16,139 nucleotides of DNA from an uncultured Roseburia sp. (GTDB taxonomy: Bacteria > Bacillota > Clostridia > Lachnospirales > Lachnospiraceae). The stretch is taken from assembly GCA_947070915.1 (NCBI GenBank), contig CAMTDY010000050.1, positions 1 through 16,139 on the forward strand. The letters are read 5' to 3'. Made by a program: the position numbers and the translations under genes. Under the pieces are notes generated by a model that had not been told where the DNA came from, did no database searches, and saw only the letters and a list, made by a program, of their open reading frames with translations. Positions 1 through 7,593 of the stretch are shown piece after piece. Position 1 is the stretch's first letter; every line of letters starts with the position of its first letter.

Positions 1-1
1 G

Positions 2-2005
2 CATTATATCGGATGGAAATTTTTCAGGAATGCCGACTGGACATTTCCTATTGGCATGCATAACGGCCTGACCTATCCATATTATGTCAGTGTGCTTTAT
101 ACGGATTCCATTCCATTATTTGCCATTTTCTTTAAGCTTTTTTCTCCGATTCTGCCAGAGACATTTCAGTATTTTGGGCTTTTTGGCCTGATGTGTTTTA
201 TGCTCAATGGAGGGATCGGGGCGCTGCTGGTTTCAAAGATCAACAAAAACAGATTATTTTGTCTCTTTGGAACCGTCTTCTTTATTCTGTCTACACCAGT
301 TCTACAGAGACTTTTTGGCCTGCTGTCAGAAGACTCCAGACATACTTCTCTGGCGGCCCACTTTTTAATACTGGCGGCGCTGGGGATCTGGATGTATAAA
401 GAATCTTTTGAAAAGTATTGGAAAGCTGCTCTGGCTTTTAGTGTGCTTGGTGTTCTCTGTATTCTGATCCAGATGTACATCATTTTTATGGTGGGAGGGA
501 TCATGTGTGGTTATCTCCTGCACTATCTCTTGAAATATAAGGACTGGAAGCGGCTGGTGATCGTATTTCCCAGTTTTATGATATGTTCCCTGGCTGCTTT
601 TTATGTGGTTGGAGGATTTTCCAATATCTTGAAATCCACAGCGGGAGGTTTTGGTCTGTATTCTGCCAATATCAACGCTCTGGTGAACCCATTTAATTAT
701 TCGACATTTTTTCACAAATTACCCTGGCATTCCGGCCAGTATGAGGGATTTTCCTATCTTGGGCTGGGAATCCTCTTATTGTATCTGGTCTGTGCAGTAC
801 TGCTGGTAGTAAAGATCGTTAAGCTTGGCGGAGTACAAGCTGCCAGAAAATGCCTTTTGGATAAATACCGCAGGCACAGAGCCGGCGTGATCTCCCTAGC
901 GGTAGTAGTGATCGTATTCTGGCTGCTGGCCCTCACGGCCTCGGTCTATTTTGGCAACCGTATGGTAATGTGGGTCTATATTCCGGATAAATTGTTAGAC
1001 CTGCTTGCGGTGATCCGTTCATCCGGCAGATTTATGTGGGTCATCATGTATCTGTTGATGCTTCTGGGAATGTATGTGATCACCCGGTTTATTCATGACA
1101 GGAGACTCCAGAAAATAATACTGCTGTTTTGCGTCTGTCTACAGATCGCTGATCTGGCGAAACCCATTGTGAAAATACACAGCCAGTATACTGGAGAAGC
1201 GGTGGAAGAGGATATTTACGCGAAGGATGCTTTTTGGACGACCAAACTGGGCAACTATCGCCACATTGTGTACTATCCCCTGGATTCCTGCAGTTTTTAT
1301 CATATGCTTCAGATTGGCACAAAGGCGTCGTATTTTAATATGGATATGAATTATTTTTACATGTCCCGCTATTATAAAGATAAGCTGGCGAAGCAGGAAG
1401 ACCGGAAAAACAAAAAGGTGTTTGAGGAAGATCAGCTGGCGGAAGACACGGTCTATATTACCGACTATGCCAACGCCCATAAGTTTAAAGACCGGTGCCA
1501 TCTGTATCTGGCTGACAATCTGATCCTTGCCCTGAAAGATCCAGTGGAGGGTCTCAAACCATACAATGACGTATACATCAGCAAAGAGGATCCCTATCTG
1601 GAGATGGATTTTTCTTATACTGGTCAGGCGAGACAGTTTGCCCATAACGGCTGGAATCTTCCGGATTATGGGGAAGAGGGTATGTGGACCACCAAACAGA
1701 GTGTACTGCGGCTCTATTCCGGCGGAGCGAAGAAAGTGCGTATTACTTTGGAGTATGAAGCGGGCAAAAAGAGAGGAAAGACCACGGTTAAAGTCAATGG
1801 AAGCAAGAAGCTGAGTATCGATAATAAGCAGTCAGGCATTGTTTCATTTGATACGGAGCTGAAAGAAACCATTGATGAGAAACGACGGATCGGTGTGAAC
1901 TGGCTGTTTTTGAACACGGATGATATATTTAAAGTGAAACAGAATGGTTCCGAGGAGGACCGGGGAATTTTCGTGAAGAAGATGACGGTGACGTATCTAG
2001 AATAG
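2..2005 (+). CDS. DUF6311-type polytopic membrane protein, 5'-truncated (GT-C-like)
   Basis: The reading frame is open from base 2, and the residues before the first ATG (base 56) already look like family sequence (HYIGWKFFRNADWTFPIGMH). The true start is therefore to the left of the window and ATG 56 is an internal methionine. The visible 667 residues begin with the conserved loop ending in SVLYTDSIPLFAIFFKLFSP and FQYFGLFGLMCFML. About ten hydrophobic segments follow, then a soluble C-terminal part from roughly residue 390. That part ends in a beta-rich module carrying GWNLPDYGEEGMW, which resembles the GWSEPE.WG signature I associate with DUF6311 proteins. Such proteins look like GT-C enzymes using lipid-linked sugar donors at the outer membrane face, but the substrate is unknown. 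The stop codon abuts the next gene. Family call is fairly firm; enzymatic role is inferred. Confidence 0.75.
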   Translation, partial: HYIGWKFFRNADWTFPIGMHNGLTYPYYVSVLYTDSIPLFAIFFKLFSPILPETFQYFGLFGLMCFMLNGGIGALLVSKINKNRLFCLFGTVFFILSTPVLQRLFGLLSEDSRHTSLAAHFLILAALGIWMYKESFEKYWKAALAFSVLGVLCILIQMYIIFMVGGIMCGYLLHYLLKYKDWKRLVIVFPSFMICSLAAFYVVGGFSNILKSTAGGFGLYSANINALVNPFNYSTFFHKLPWHSGQYEGFSYLGLGILLLYLVCAVLLVVKIVKLGGVQAARKCLLDKYRRHRAGVISLAVVVIVFWLLALTASVYFGNRMVMWVYIPDKLLDLLAVIRSSGRFMWVIMYLLMLLGMYVITRFIHDRRLQKIILLFCVCLQIADLAKPIVKIHSQYTGEAVEEDIYAKDAFWTTKLGNYRHIVYYPLDSCSFYHMLQIGTKASYFNMDMNYFYMSRYYKDKLAKQEDRKNKKVFEEDQLAEDTVYITDYANAHKFKDRCHLYLADNLILALKDPVEGLKPYNDVYISKEDPYLEMDFSYTGQARQFAHNGWNLPDYGEEGMWTTKQSVLRLYSGGAKKVRITLEYEAGKKRGKTTVKVNGSKKLSIDNKQSGIVSFDTELKETIDEKRRIGVNWLFLNTDDIFKVKQNGSEEDRGIFVKKMTVTYLE

Positions 2006-2022
2006 TGCAAGTGGAGGAAACT

Positions 2023-3468
2023 ATGCAGAAGATCAAAAAGTATTTTAATGATTTCAACCATGTGGCGGCAGGTCCCTGCCGGGCAGAATATATTGTGGGT
2101 GCCCTGATCGTTATCGCTGCGGCCTTTATGTTTTGTTTTACGAAGGATTTTAAGCTGACGGTCACACAGTCCCTGGATTTTAATGATTGTTTATTCCATG
2201 GGAAGCTGTTCCGCTATTATAGTGAGATCAATGAACTGGCGCTTTCGGGACATTACAGCAAGGCATGGCCCCAGACGCTTCTGGCGGGGGCCAATTATTC
2301 CATCATTAATTATGCAACGGTTGGATTGATCTGTCTGCCAGTATATATTTTTGACCGTCTTTTCGATCTGTCGGTTTCTTTTCTTGTGTATGAGGCGATT
2401 GTGAAAGCTGCCTTTGCGGCGATCATGATCTATATGTCAAAGCTTGTGTATGATATTGGTAAGATTCTCAAATCAGATGAGAAAGATGCTGGCTGGACGG
2501 CCCTCTGCTTTTTGACTTCCCCAGTATTTCTGTTTGCCTCGATCATTATATCTCATCTGGATATTTTTTCGATTCTGTTTCTGCTTCTCGGAATAAAATA
2601 TATGGCCAAGGGGAATCACTGGCTGGAACTGCTGTTTTTTATGCTGGCAGCTTCCTATAAACCCTTCGTGTTGCTGGGGATCATCCCGATCCTGCTTCTG
2701 CGGGAAAAGAGAATTCTCTATCTGATCCGGGATGCCGTCGCAGTGATGGCTGGTATCCTCCTGCAGAATGTGGTTTATGGTTTTGATCCGGGATATCAGG
2801 AGACACAGAAATTTATGAGTGAAACCTATGGTTTCATCGGAAGATTTTTTGGAGTGGGGTTCGCTTTCAAGAGAAATTGTTACGATTCTACTGTGAGTTA
2901 TTTTATTGTTGCTTTTGTGCTGGTCTGTGCAGCCGCCTACATGATCCGGAAAGTGAGATGGGAGCTGGTGTTCGCTCTTCCTTTTGCTGTGATGGGAGCC
3001 TTTGTGCTGTTTGTCCAGTGGCATCCGAACTGGATGGTCCTTGTGGTTCCATTTGGCACTTTGATGCTTTTGTATACCTGCAATATCCGTATTACATGTA
3101 TTCTTGAGTGCCTGTTTTCTGTGCTGATCATTCTCGTAACGGCCCTGGGCTGGCTGCATAATTATGATGTAAGGATGCTCAATGGAGGCGTTATTCCGAA
3201 GCTTCTGGGGCTGGAGATCAATAAAAAATATATGATACACAAAGTGCTGCTGCGTAAGTTTCCGGACATTCCGATCGATATCTATTCTTCTCTTTTATGC
3301 GGGATTGTATTGGCAATGATCTTTGTCTTTGCCTACGACTGTTTCAAGAGAAGGAATATGTGTGAGGCGGCAGAGAAAATGAGAAAATGGGAAAGATATG
3401 CTGTCTGGTGCAGAGTTCTTCCTGCCGTCGGGTTTATGGCATATTCCCTGCTGATCTGTTTTTTATAG
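2023..3468 (+). CDS. Polytopic GT-C-type glycosyltransferase candidate (GT87/mannosyltransferase-like)
   Basis: 481 residues with about ten or more hydrophobic segments and almost no soluble domain. The first outside loop after TM1 carries acidic residues in SLDFNDCLFHG (D52, D55), where GT-C enzymes keep their catalytic or metal-binding acids. Further family-like patches are HLDIFSILFLLLG (about 178-190), SYKP (211-214) and QWHPNWMVLVVPF (about 332-344), typical of polyprenyl-sugar-dependent transferases of the GT87/DUF2029 kind. An in-frame GTG at 2005 overlaps the upstream stop (TAGTG), but GGAGGA at 2013-2018 sits just before ATG 2023, so I chose 2023. The tight spacing to the genes on both sides suggests one transcript. 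It probably transfers a sugar from a lipid carrier to a surface glycan, or helps polymerise one. It could also be a non-catalytic membrane protein of the same fold. Confidence 0.65.
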   Translation: MQKIKKYFNDFNHVAAGPCRAEYIVGALIVIAAAFMFCFTKDFKLTVTQSLDFNDCLFHGKLFRYYSEINELALSGHYSKAWPQTLLAGANYSIINYATVGLICLPVYIFDRLFDLSVSFLVYEAIVKAAFAAIMIYMSKLVYDIGKILKSDEKDAGWTALCFLTSPVFLFASIIISHLDIFSILFLLLGIKYMAKGNHWLELLFFMLAASYKPFVLLGIIPILLLREKRILYLIRDAVAVMAGILLQNVVYGFDPGYQETQKFMSETYGFIGRFFGVGFAFKRNCYDSTVSYFIVAFVLVCAAAYMIRKVRWELVFALPFAVMGAFVLFVQWHPNWMVLVVPFGTLMLLYTCNIRITCILECLFSVLIILVTALGWLHNYDVRMLNGGVIPKLLGLEINKKYMIHKVLLRKFPDIPIDIYSSLLCGIVLAMIFVFAYDCFKRRNMCEAAEKMRKWERYAVWCRVLPAVGFMAYSLLICFL

Positions 3469-3502
3469 AAACAGGTTTTGCTGGGGGTTATGAGGAAACG
3501 TT

Positions 3503-4975
3503 ATGGAGAAAAAAGATAAGTTTTACACCTGTGTCTATGCGGTTATTGCCGCGCTGGCTTTCGGGGGTATGCTGGCATATTCCGGGGTTCAGGAATTCTG
3601 GTATGACGAAGTCTATCAGCTCGGACTTGTGGGGCCGGATAAGGGGCTCGGAGAGGTGTTTCAGTCTTATATGCAGCTAAAGGATTATACCCCTCCTCTA
3701 TATGCTGTCATAGTATGGATTTGGAGGGCTGTGGTTCCCTTTTCTTTCCCCTGGCTGCTGCTGGTGTCGGAAGGATTTACTGCTGCTAGTATTTATTTTA
3801 CTGCCCTGGCCGGCAGGGAGCTGGGGGGTAGAAAGCTTGGATTATTGGCAGAAATCCTGTCTGCAGCCTCCACGGTGCTGATTCTGCATGCAGGATACGA
3901 ATTCCGTTCGTATTCCCTGTATTTTATGTCGGCGGCCCTGCTGGTCTTTGCCCTGGTAAAACGGGTCCGCAGTTCAGGGAAAAGGGGAAATATTTTTATG
4001 GTGATATCCCTGCTTTTGCTTTTATACTCCCATTATTATGGCTGTGTGATAGCAGGGGTGCTTTTTCTTTGGGAACTGGTCTTTGTTATTGCCAGAAAGC
4101 AGAGGATTCAAAGCATTTATCCTTATCTCGCAGCAGGCGTCGGATTTGCCCCCTGGCTGCTGCTGGTTTTTATCAACCACACGAGAAGCATCACAGAATT
4201 CTGGATCCAGCCGCCAGATCTTGGATCACTGTTTGATCTCCTTCACTTTTTGTGCAGTGAGAATGAGTTTCAGCTCTGGACTCTCTGCCTGGGGATTGCA
4301 GGGTGTCTTGTCGGTTTTGCGGCAAAGTGCCATTCGGGAAGATTTATTTATAATGAGGATGCGGAAAAACTTTATCTTCCCGGGCTTGTGGTCGCAGTGC
4401 CCGCGGTCATGTATCTTTATAGTACCGTGATCAATCCCTCCGGAGGAATTTTTTATAACCGCTATTTTATCGGCTTGCTGCCTTTTTGCTATCTGATGAT
4501 GGCACAGGTGGTATTGTGGGGATGGCAGCTGGCTGCCGGCAGAGAGCGAAATCGTGAATTTGCAGCGTTATGCGTGGGGATTGCTCTTGTACTGGCGGTG
4601 CAGAATGGAACTTTGCTTTTAGAAGAGCTCCATCAGGAACAGAAAATTTCATATCGCGGCTCTGTAGGTGCACTAGCAGAAAAGAGTGATATTATGGAAG
4701 AGGGCGTTGTCGTTGTGACCACGGATAATTCTTATGTGCGGGCCGGGATTGAGATGTATTTTGAAGGATTTTATGGAACGGGGCCCAAGGTTATTTCCCA
4801 GCATGATAATAATTTCCAGGAAATTGTAAAACATTATAAGAAAGCGTATTTGTTTATCGGAAAACAGCCTTTGACGGAGGAGACCAGAAAGTTGTTTACG
4901 GAGTATCATATGGTTTCGAGAGATAAGAAAAACAGGATCCGGGAATATGTTTTGGAACAAAAGGAAGATCAATAG
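3503..4975 (+). CDS. GT39/ArnT-PMT-like GT-C glycosyltransferase
   Basis: 490 residues. A TM segment (about 9-28) is followed by the classic first periplasmic-loop signature FWYDEVYQLGLV with the acidic pair D35-E36, then TPPLYAVIVWIW (63-74). This is the arrangement of the PMT/ArnT/GT39 superfamily, in which the acidic pair is essential. EFRSYSLYFMSAALLVFALVKR (about 133-154) matches the conserved arginine-bearing helix of these proteins, and NRYFIGLLPF marks the last helices. The final hundred residues are soluble and probably outside the cell. GAGGAAA at 3493-3499 is the ribosome binding site for ATG 3503. The protein is expected to move a sugar from polyprenyl-phosphate or polyprenyl-pyrophosphate donor to an acceptor outside the membrane. 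The GtrA gene directly downstream supports use of such a donor. Acceptor and sugar cannot be read from sequence. Confidence 0.75.
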   Translation: MEKKDKFYTCVYAVIAALAFGGMLAYSGVQEFWYDEVYQLGLVGPDKGLGEVFQSYMQLKDYTPPLYAVIVWIWRAVVPFSFPWLLLVSEGFTAASIYFTALAGRELGGRKLGLLAEILSAASTVLILHAGYEFRSYSLYFMSAALLVFALVKRVRSSGKRGNIFMVISLLLLLYSHYYGCVIAGVLFLWELVFVIARKQRIQSIYPYLAAGVGFAPWLLLVFINHTRSITEFWIQPPDLGSLFDLLHFLCSENEFQLWTLCLGIAGCLVGFAAKCHSGRFIYNEDAEKLYLPGLVVAVPAVMYLYSTVINPSGGIFYNRYFIGLLPFCYLMMAQVVLWGWQLAAGRERNREFAALCVGIALVLAVQNGTLLLEELHQEQKISYRGSVGALAEKSDIMEEGVVVVTTDNSYVRAGIEMYFEGFYGTGPKVISQHDNNFQEIVKHYKKAYLFIGKQPLTEETRKLFTEYHMVSRDKKNRIREYVLEQKEDQ

Positions 4976-4994
4976 ACGAAAAGGATGAAACAAG

Positions 4995-5528
4995 ATGAAT
5001 GGAATTAGTGAAAAATTATGGGGCATAATAGAAACGATAGTGAGAGGGATCTTTGGTTTGATCTTTAAACTGATTAAAATGGATCCGACGGAAGAGCAGT
5101 GGGATGCGTTGTTCCAATTTGTAAAGTTTGGCATGGTAGGCGCATGGAATACCGTATTTTCTTATGCGATAAATGTTGTGTGCCTGCTTTTATTTAAAAA
5201 GGCAGGTGTTCTGCAGACCGCAAACCTGGATATGTACGTAGCGAACACCATTGCCTTTATTATCAGCGTTCTGGTATCCTTTCTTCTTAACAGTAAATTT
5301 GTGTTTACGCTGGAGGAGGGGCAGAGCCGGAATTTCTGGAAAGCTTTGATGAAGAGTTATCTGTCTTACGGCTTTACGGGCATCATTCTGAATAATCTTC
5401 TCGCTTATTTGTGGGTGAATGTGCTGGGAATAGATAAATTTATAGCCCCCCTCATCAGCCTGATCATAGCGATACCGATAAACTTTATCATGAATAAACT
5501 TTGGGCATTTAAAACGGAAAACAAGTAA
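4995..5528 (+). CDS. GtrA-family membrane protein (polyprenyl-phosphate-sugar flippase candidate)
   Basis: 177 residues with four predicted TM helices. Family signatures are visible: QFVKFGMVGAWNTVFSY (41-57), SFLLNSKFVF (95-104) and PINFIMNKLWAF (161-172), matching GtrA/GtcA proteins. An extra N-terminal stretch of about 30 residues, partly amphipathic, precedes the core. GtrA proteins are thought to flip polyprenyl-phosphate-linked monosaccharides, working with a GT2 synthase and a GT-C transferase. Here a DPM1-like GT2 follows at 5846 and GT-C candidates lie upstream (3503) and downstream (12561), so the three components are all in the window. AAGGA at 4981-4985 serves as ribosome binding site. 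No clear intrinsic terminator follows the stop codon. The family call is firm; the flipped lipid, probably polyprenyl-phosphate-mannose, is inferred. Confidence 0.9.
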   Translation: MNGISEKLWGIIETIVRGIFGLIFKLIKMDPTEEQWDALFQFVKFGMVGAWNTVFSYAINVVCLLLFKKAGVLQTANLDMYVANTIAFIISVLVSFLLNSKFVFTLEEGQSRNFWKALMKSYLSYGFTGIILNNLLAYLWVNVLGIDKFIAPLISLIIAIPINFIMNKLWAFKTENK

Positions 5529-5534
5529 AAATCC

Positions 5535-5563
5535 TTTTCAAATCCGCCAACATATGGTAAAAT
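5535..5563 (+). promoter_or_regulatory. Candidate sigma-A promoter with extended -10
   Basis: TTTTCA at 5535-5540 (four of six matches to TTGACA) is followed by a 17-base spacer and TAAAAT at 5558-5563 (five of six matches to TATAAT). TG at 5555-5556 gives an extended -10 (TGG TAAAAT). Initiation would fall near 5570, inside the left arm of the hairpin array, so the nucleotide-sugar genes from 5846 on would carry a structured leader of about 275 bases. This is pattern matching only, and no start site is known. Confidence 0.5.
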
Positions 5564-5583
5564 GAACGCATAAGCACGAACGC

Positions 5584-5639
5584 ACCCTCTCCTGGAGACA
5601 GCCTCCTGCTTGCAGGAGAGGCTGTCTCCAGGAGAGGGT
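5584..5639. repeat. Long hairpin 1 inside the array
   Basis: A perfect 21-base stem (5584-5604 with 5619-5639) is extended by CCTGC/GCAGG around a TT centre, with a two-base bulge AG at 5617-5618. Each outer arm also contains its own odd palindrome, TCTCCTGGAGA (5588-5598) and TCTCCAGGAGA (5625-5635), so alternative foldings are possible. The base after it begins GTATGTGAG, not a T-run, which argues against a Rho-independent terminator. Confidence 0.9.
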
Positions 5640-5655
5640 ATGTGAGTGCAACGAA

Positions 5656-5691
5656 CACTGTGCTCCTTCGGGGCACCGAAGGAGCACAGTG
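5656..5691. repeat. Long hairpin 2 inside the array
   Basis: CACTGTGCTCCTTCGG (5656-5671) pairs without mismatch with CCGAAGGAGCACAGTG (5676-5691) across a four-base GGCA loop. It differs in stem sequence from hairpin 1 but shares its flanks: ACGAAC on the left and GTGAGTGC at the right (5642-5649 after hairpin 1, 5689-5696 overlapping the end of hairpin 2). No T-run follows. Confidence 0.9.
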
Positions 5692-5845
5692 AGTGCTTAT
5701 GCGAGAAGCACGAAGATGCTTATGCGAGGTAAGCAGGAAGTTGCTTATGCGTTGGAAAGCGTAAGCACGGAAGTGCTTATGCGAGAAGCACGGAGTTGCC
5801 AAAACGTAAAGAAGAAGACAGTAGAATAAATTTGGAGGAAAGCTC

Positions 5846-6553
5846 ATGGGAATCAGTGTGGTTCTGCTGGCATACAAAGAAGAGGAGAATCTTAAAGTCC
5901 TTTTGCCGCAGATAATCGATAATGTTAAGAAGACAGGAGAAGAATTTGAAATTCTTGTAATAGATACGGCGGAGCCGCTGGATAATACCAAAGGCGTCTG
6001 CGAAGAATTTGGAGCCAGATACATCAATCAGGAAGAGCCTGCATTTGCAGGAGCCTTTAAAACGGGCATCAAATATGCAGAGATGGATAAATTTCTTATC
6101 CTGGACAGCGACGGATCCCACAATCCTAAATACATCCCTGGAATTTATGAGAAATTTACCAGGGAAAACTGCGATGTGGTTATTGGTTCCCGCTATGTTG
6201 AAGGAGGAAAGACCAACGACGCCAAGAGTTCCATTATCATGTCCCACATATTGAACGGTATGTTCCGGTTCTTTCTTGGCATCAAAGCGAAGGATATATC
6301 CACGGATTACCGGATGTATCATACCGATGAGCTCAAGAAGGTGTCGTTGTCCTGCCATAACTATGACGTACTTCAGGAGGTGTTGTTACGCCTTCGTTTG
6401 AATAAAAAAGATAAAAAACTGAAGATCGGTGAAGTGCCGATTGAATTTGACAAACGGATCTACGGGGAATCGAAGAGACGCCTGATTCCGTTTATTATGA
6501 GTTATATCAAGACATTATGCCGGCTCACGGTGACGCGTATCGCCGGTAAATGA
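5846..6553 (+). CDS. DPM1-like GT2, polyprenyl-phosphate mannosyltransferase candidate
   Basis: 235 residues, a GT2 catalytic domain with no C-terminal TM pair, as in soluble-type dolichol-phosphate mannose synthases. ISVVLLAYKEEENL opens the fold. LDSDGSHNPKYIPGIYEKF (86-104) carries the D87-S-D89 metal motif and aligns well with the DADLSHHPKFIPE block of DPM1. DVVIGSRYVEGG (110-121) and DISTDYRMYHTDELKK (150-165) match the DPM1 blocks that follow. The family normally transfers mannose from GDP-mannose to a polyprenyl phosphate on the cytoplasmic side. The downstream genes make GDP-mannose and the upstream gene encodes GtrA, which fits. Odd point: the first acidic motif reads VIDTAEPLDNT instead of the usual VDDGS-type sequence. 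GGAGGA at 5834-5839 precedes ATG 5846. Glucose or another sugar as substrate is possible. Confidence 0.8.
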   Translation: MGISVVLLAYKEEENLKVLLPQIIDNVKKTGEEFEILVIDTAEPLDNTKGVCEEFGARYINQEEPAFAGAFKTGIKYAEMDKFLILDSDGSHNPKYIPGIYEKFTRENCDVVIGSRYVEGGKTNDAKSSIIMSHILNGMFRFFLGIKAKDISTDYRMYHTDELKKVSLSCHNYDVLQEVLLRLRLNKKDKKLKIGEVPIEFDKRIYGESKRRLIPFIMSYIKTLCRLTVTRIAGK

Positions 6554-6568
6554 TAGGAAGGTTTATTT

Positions 6569-7531
6569 ATGTATCCGATGAAATTATCTCCTGTGTATAA
6601 GGAATATCTCTGGGGAGGCAGAGAGCTGGAACGGCTGTATGGCAAGTCCGGAGGAGGTCTCTGTACTGCGGAGAGCTGGGAACTTTGCTGCCATCCGGAT
6701 GGACAGAACAAGATCATCAACGGCAGATTTAAGAGGCAGTTTCTGAGTGATATCGTAAAGGAATTTCCGGAATATGTATCTCCGGATTTTAAGCCGGAAG
6801 ATAAATTTCCGATTCTGATCAAATTTATAGACGCCAAGAAGAATCTCTCCATTCAGGTTCATCCCTCGGATGACACCGCCCTGCGGGAGCGGGGAGAAGA
6901 GGGAAAAGCGGAGATGTGGTATGTGGTCTCGGCAAAACCCCGTGCGTTCCTGTATTACGGGCTGAACCGGATGATCAGCAGAGAAGAGCTGGAAAAAAAG
7001 ATTCAGGACGGTACCGTCTGTGAGGTGCTGAATAAAGTTGAAGTACATGCCGGAGATGTATTCTTTATCCATCCTGGTACGATACATGCCATCGGAGCAG
7101 GGGCTGTGATCGCCGAGATCCAGCAGAACTCCAATACTACATTCCGGGTATATGATTATCTGCGGAAGGACAAGGATGGAAATTACCGGGAGCTGCATGT
7201 GGAGCGTGCCATTGATGTGATCGACCGGACCCCGGTGATCCCCTCCCAGGTGTTTGATAACAACGAGGTACGCCTCAAATCAGGAAGTCTACGAAGACTC
7301 TTTGAGTGTGATTATTTTAGTGTGTTACGTATCCAGGTAGACAATGGAAAGATTAAGTTCTGGTGCGACAGGAGCAGCTTCCATTCTCTTCTTGTCGTTT
7401 CGGGAAACGGGTTTCTGGAGCATGCGGGAAAGCGGTATGATTTCCAGGCGGGAGACAGTATGTTTATTCCGGCGGGATTTGGGGAGTATTATATACATGG
7501 AACAAATGAGATACTAATGTCTAAATTATAA
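6569..7531 (+). CDS. manA: Mannose-6-phosphate isomerase, class I
   Basis: 320 residues, the size of the short Bacillus-type class I enzyme. It interconverts fructose-6-phosphate and mannose-6-phosphate in the cytoplasm, the entry step to GDP-mannose. The zinc ligands are visible: Q96 and H98 in SIQVHPSD, E115 in KAEMWYV and H173 in HPGTIHAIG. TFRVYDY (191-197) holds the conserved arginine R193. The second cupin half ends with FIPAGFGEYYIHG. The N-terminal YKEYLWGGREL is the usual opening block. AGGAAGG at 6555-6561 lies directly behind the upstream stop codon and decides ATG 6569, so the gene is coupled to the GT2 gene with a 15-base gap. All key residues are present and I see no sign of damage. 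Confidence 0.95.
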   Translation: MYPMKLSPVYKEYLWGGRELERLYGKSGGGLCTAESWELCCHPDGQNKIINGRFKRQFLSDIVKEFPEYVSPDFKPEDKFPILIKFIDAKKNLSIQVHPSDDTALRERGEEGKAEMWYVVSAKPRAFLYYGLNRMISREELEKKIQDGTVCEVLNKVEVHAGDVFFIHPGTIHAIGAGAVIAEIQQNSNTTFRVYDYLRKDKDGNYRELHVERAIDVIDRTPVIPSQVFDNNEVRLKSGSLRRLFECDYFSVLRIQVDNGKIKFWCDRSSFHSLLVVSGNGFLEHAGKRYDFQAGDSMFIPAGFGEYYIHGTNEILMSKL

Positions 7532-7542
7532 AATACAATTTT

Positions 7543-7562
7543 GGCCGATGGTGTCACCGGCC
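7543..7562. other. Short hairpin between manA and manC
   Basis: GGCCG (7543-7547) pairs with CGGCC (7558-7562); after one mismatch two further pairs close a GTGT loop. It follows AAAATACAATTTT within the 62-base gap. There is no T-run after it, so it is unlikely to terminate transcription by itself. It could be a processing or stability element or simply chance. Confidence 0.35.
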
Positions 7563-7593
7563 GGATACAAAGCATTCAGAAAGGAAAAAGATT

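Larger units (their letters stand above)
5567..5804. repeat. Modular hairpin array between gtrA and the GT2 gene
   Basis: This fills most of the 317-base gene-free gap at 5529-5845. The recurring unit pairs TAAGCAC with GTGCTTA. TGCTTATGCG occurs four times (5694-5703, 5717-5726, 5742-5751, 5774-5783). CGCATAAGCAC (5567-5577) pairs perfectly with GTGCTTATGCG (5693-5703) around a 115-base insert holding two long hairpins. Smaller hairpins follow: AAGCA/TGCTT (5706-5721), TAAGCA/TGCTTA (5730-5747) and GCGTAAGCAC-GGAA-GTGCTTATGC (5759-5782, one G.T wobble, GNRA-type GGAA loop). A degenerate unit, AAGCACGGAGTTGCC, ends the array. None is followed by a T-run, so these are not ordinary terminators. 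Unit length varies, which fits a REP-like or slippage-expanded element better than a simple tandem repeat. Function is unknown. Confidence 0.9.

Noticed and set aside
2005..2022. GTG start overlapping the upstream stop (TAGTG)
   Set aside because: No ribosome binding site precedes GTG 2005 at proper spacing, whereas GGAGGA stands right before ATG 2023.
2473..3240. A 255-codon open frame on the - strand opposite the second membrane gene
   Set aside because: The translation is His/Gln/Lys-rich and low in hydrophobic core residues, as expected for the complement of a membrane-protein gene. It has no known motif.
5584..5691. Rho-independent terminators at the two long hairpins
   Set aside because: Neither hairpin is followed by a T-rich tract on the + strand, and the - strand flanks also lack one.
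5567..5804. CRISPR array
   Set aside because: Repeats are short, hairpin-forming and unevenly spaced, with repeat-like rather than unique spacers, and there are no cas genes.
5509..6027. A - strand open frame crossing the hairpin array
   Set aside because: It runs over the gtrA end, the repeats and the GT2 start, and its sequence is made of repeat-derived residues. It is not a plausible gene.
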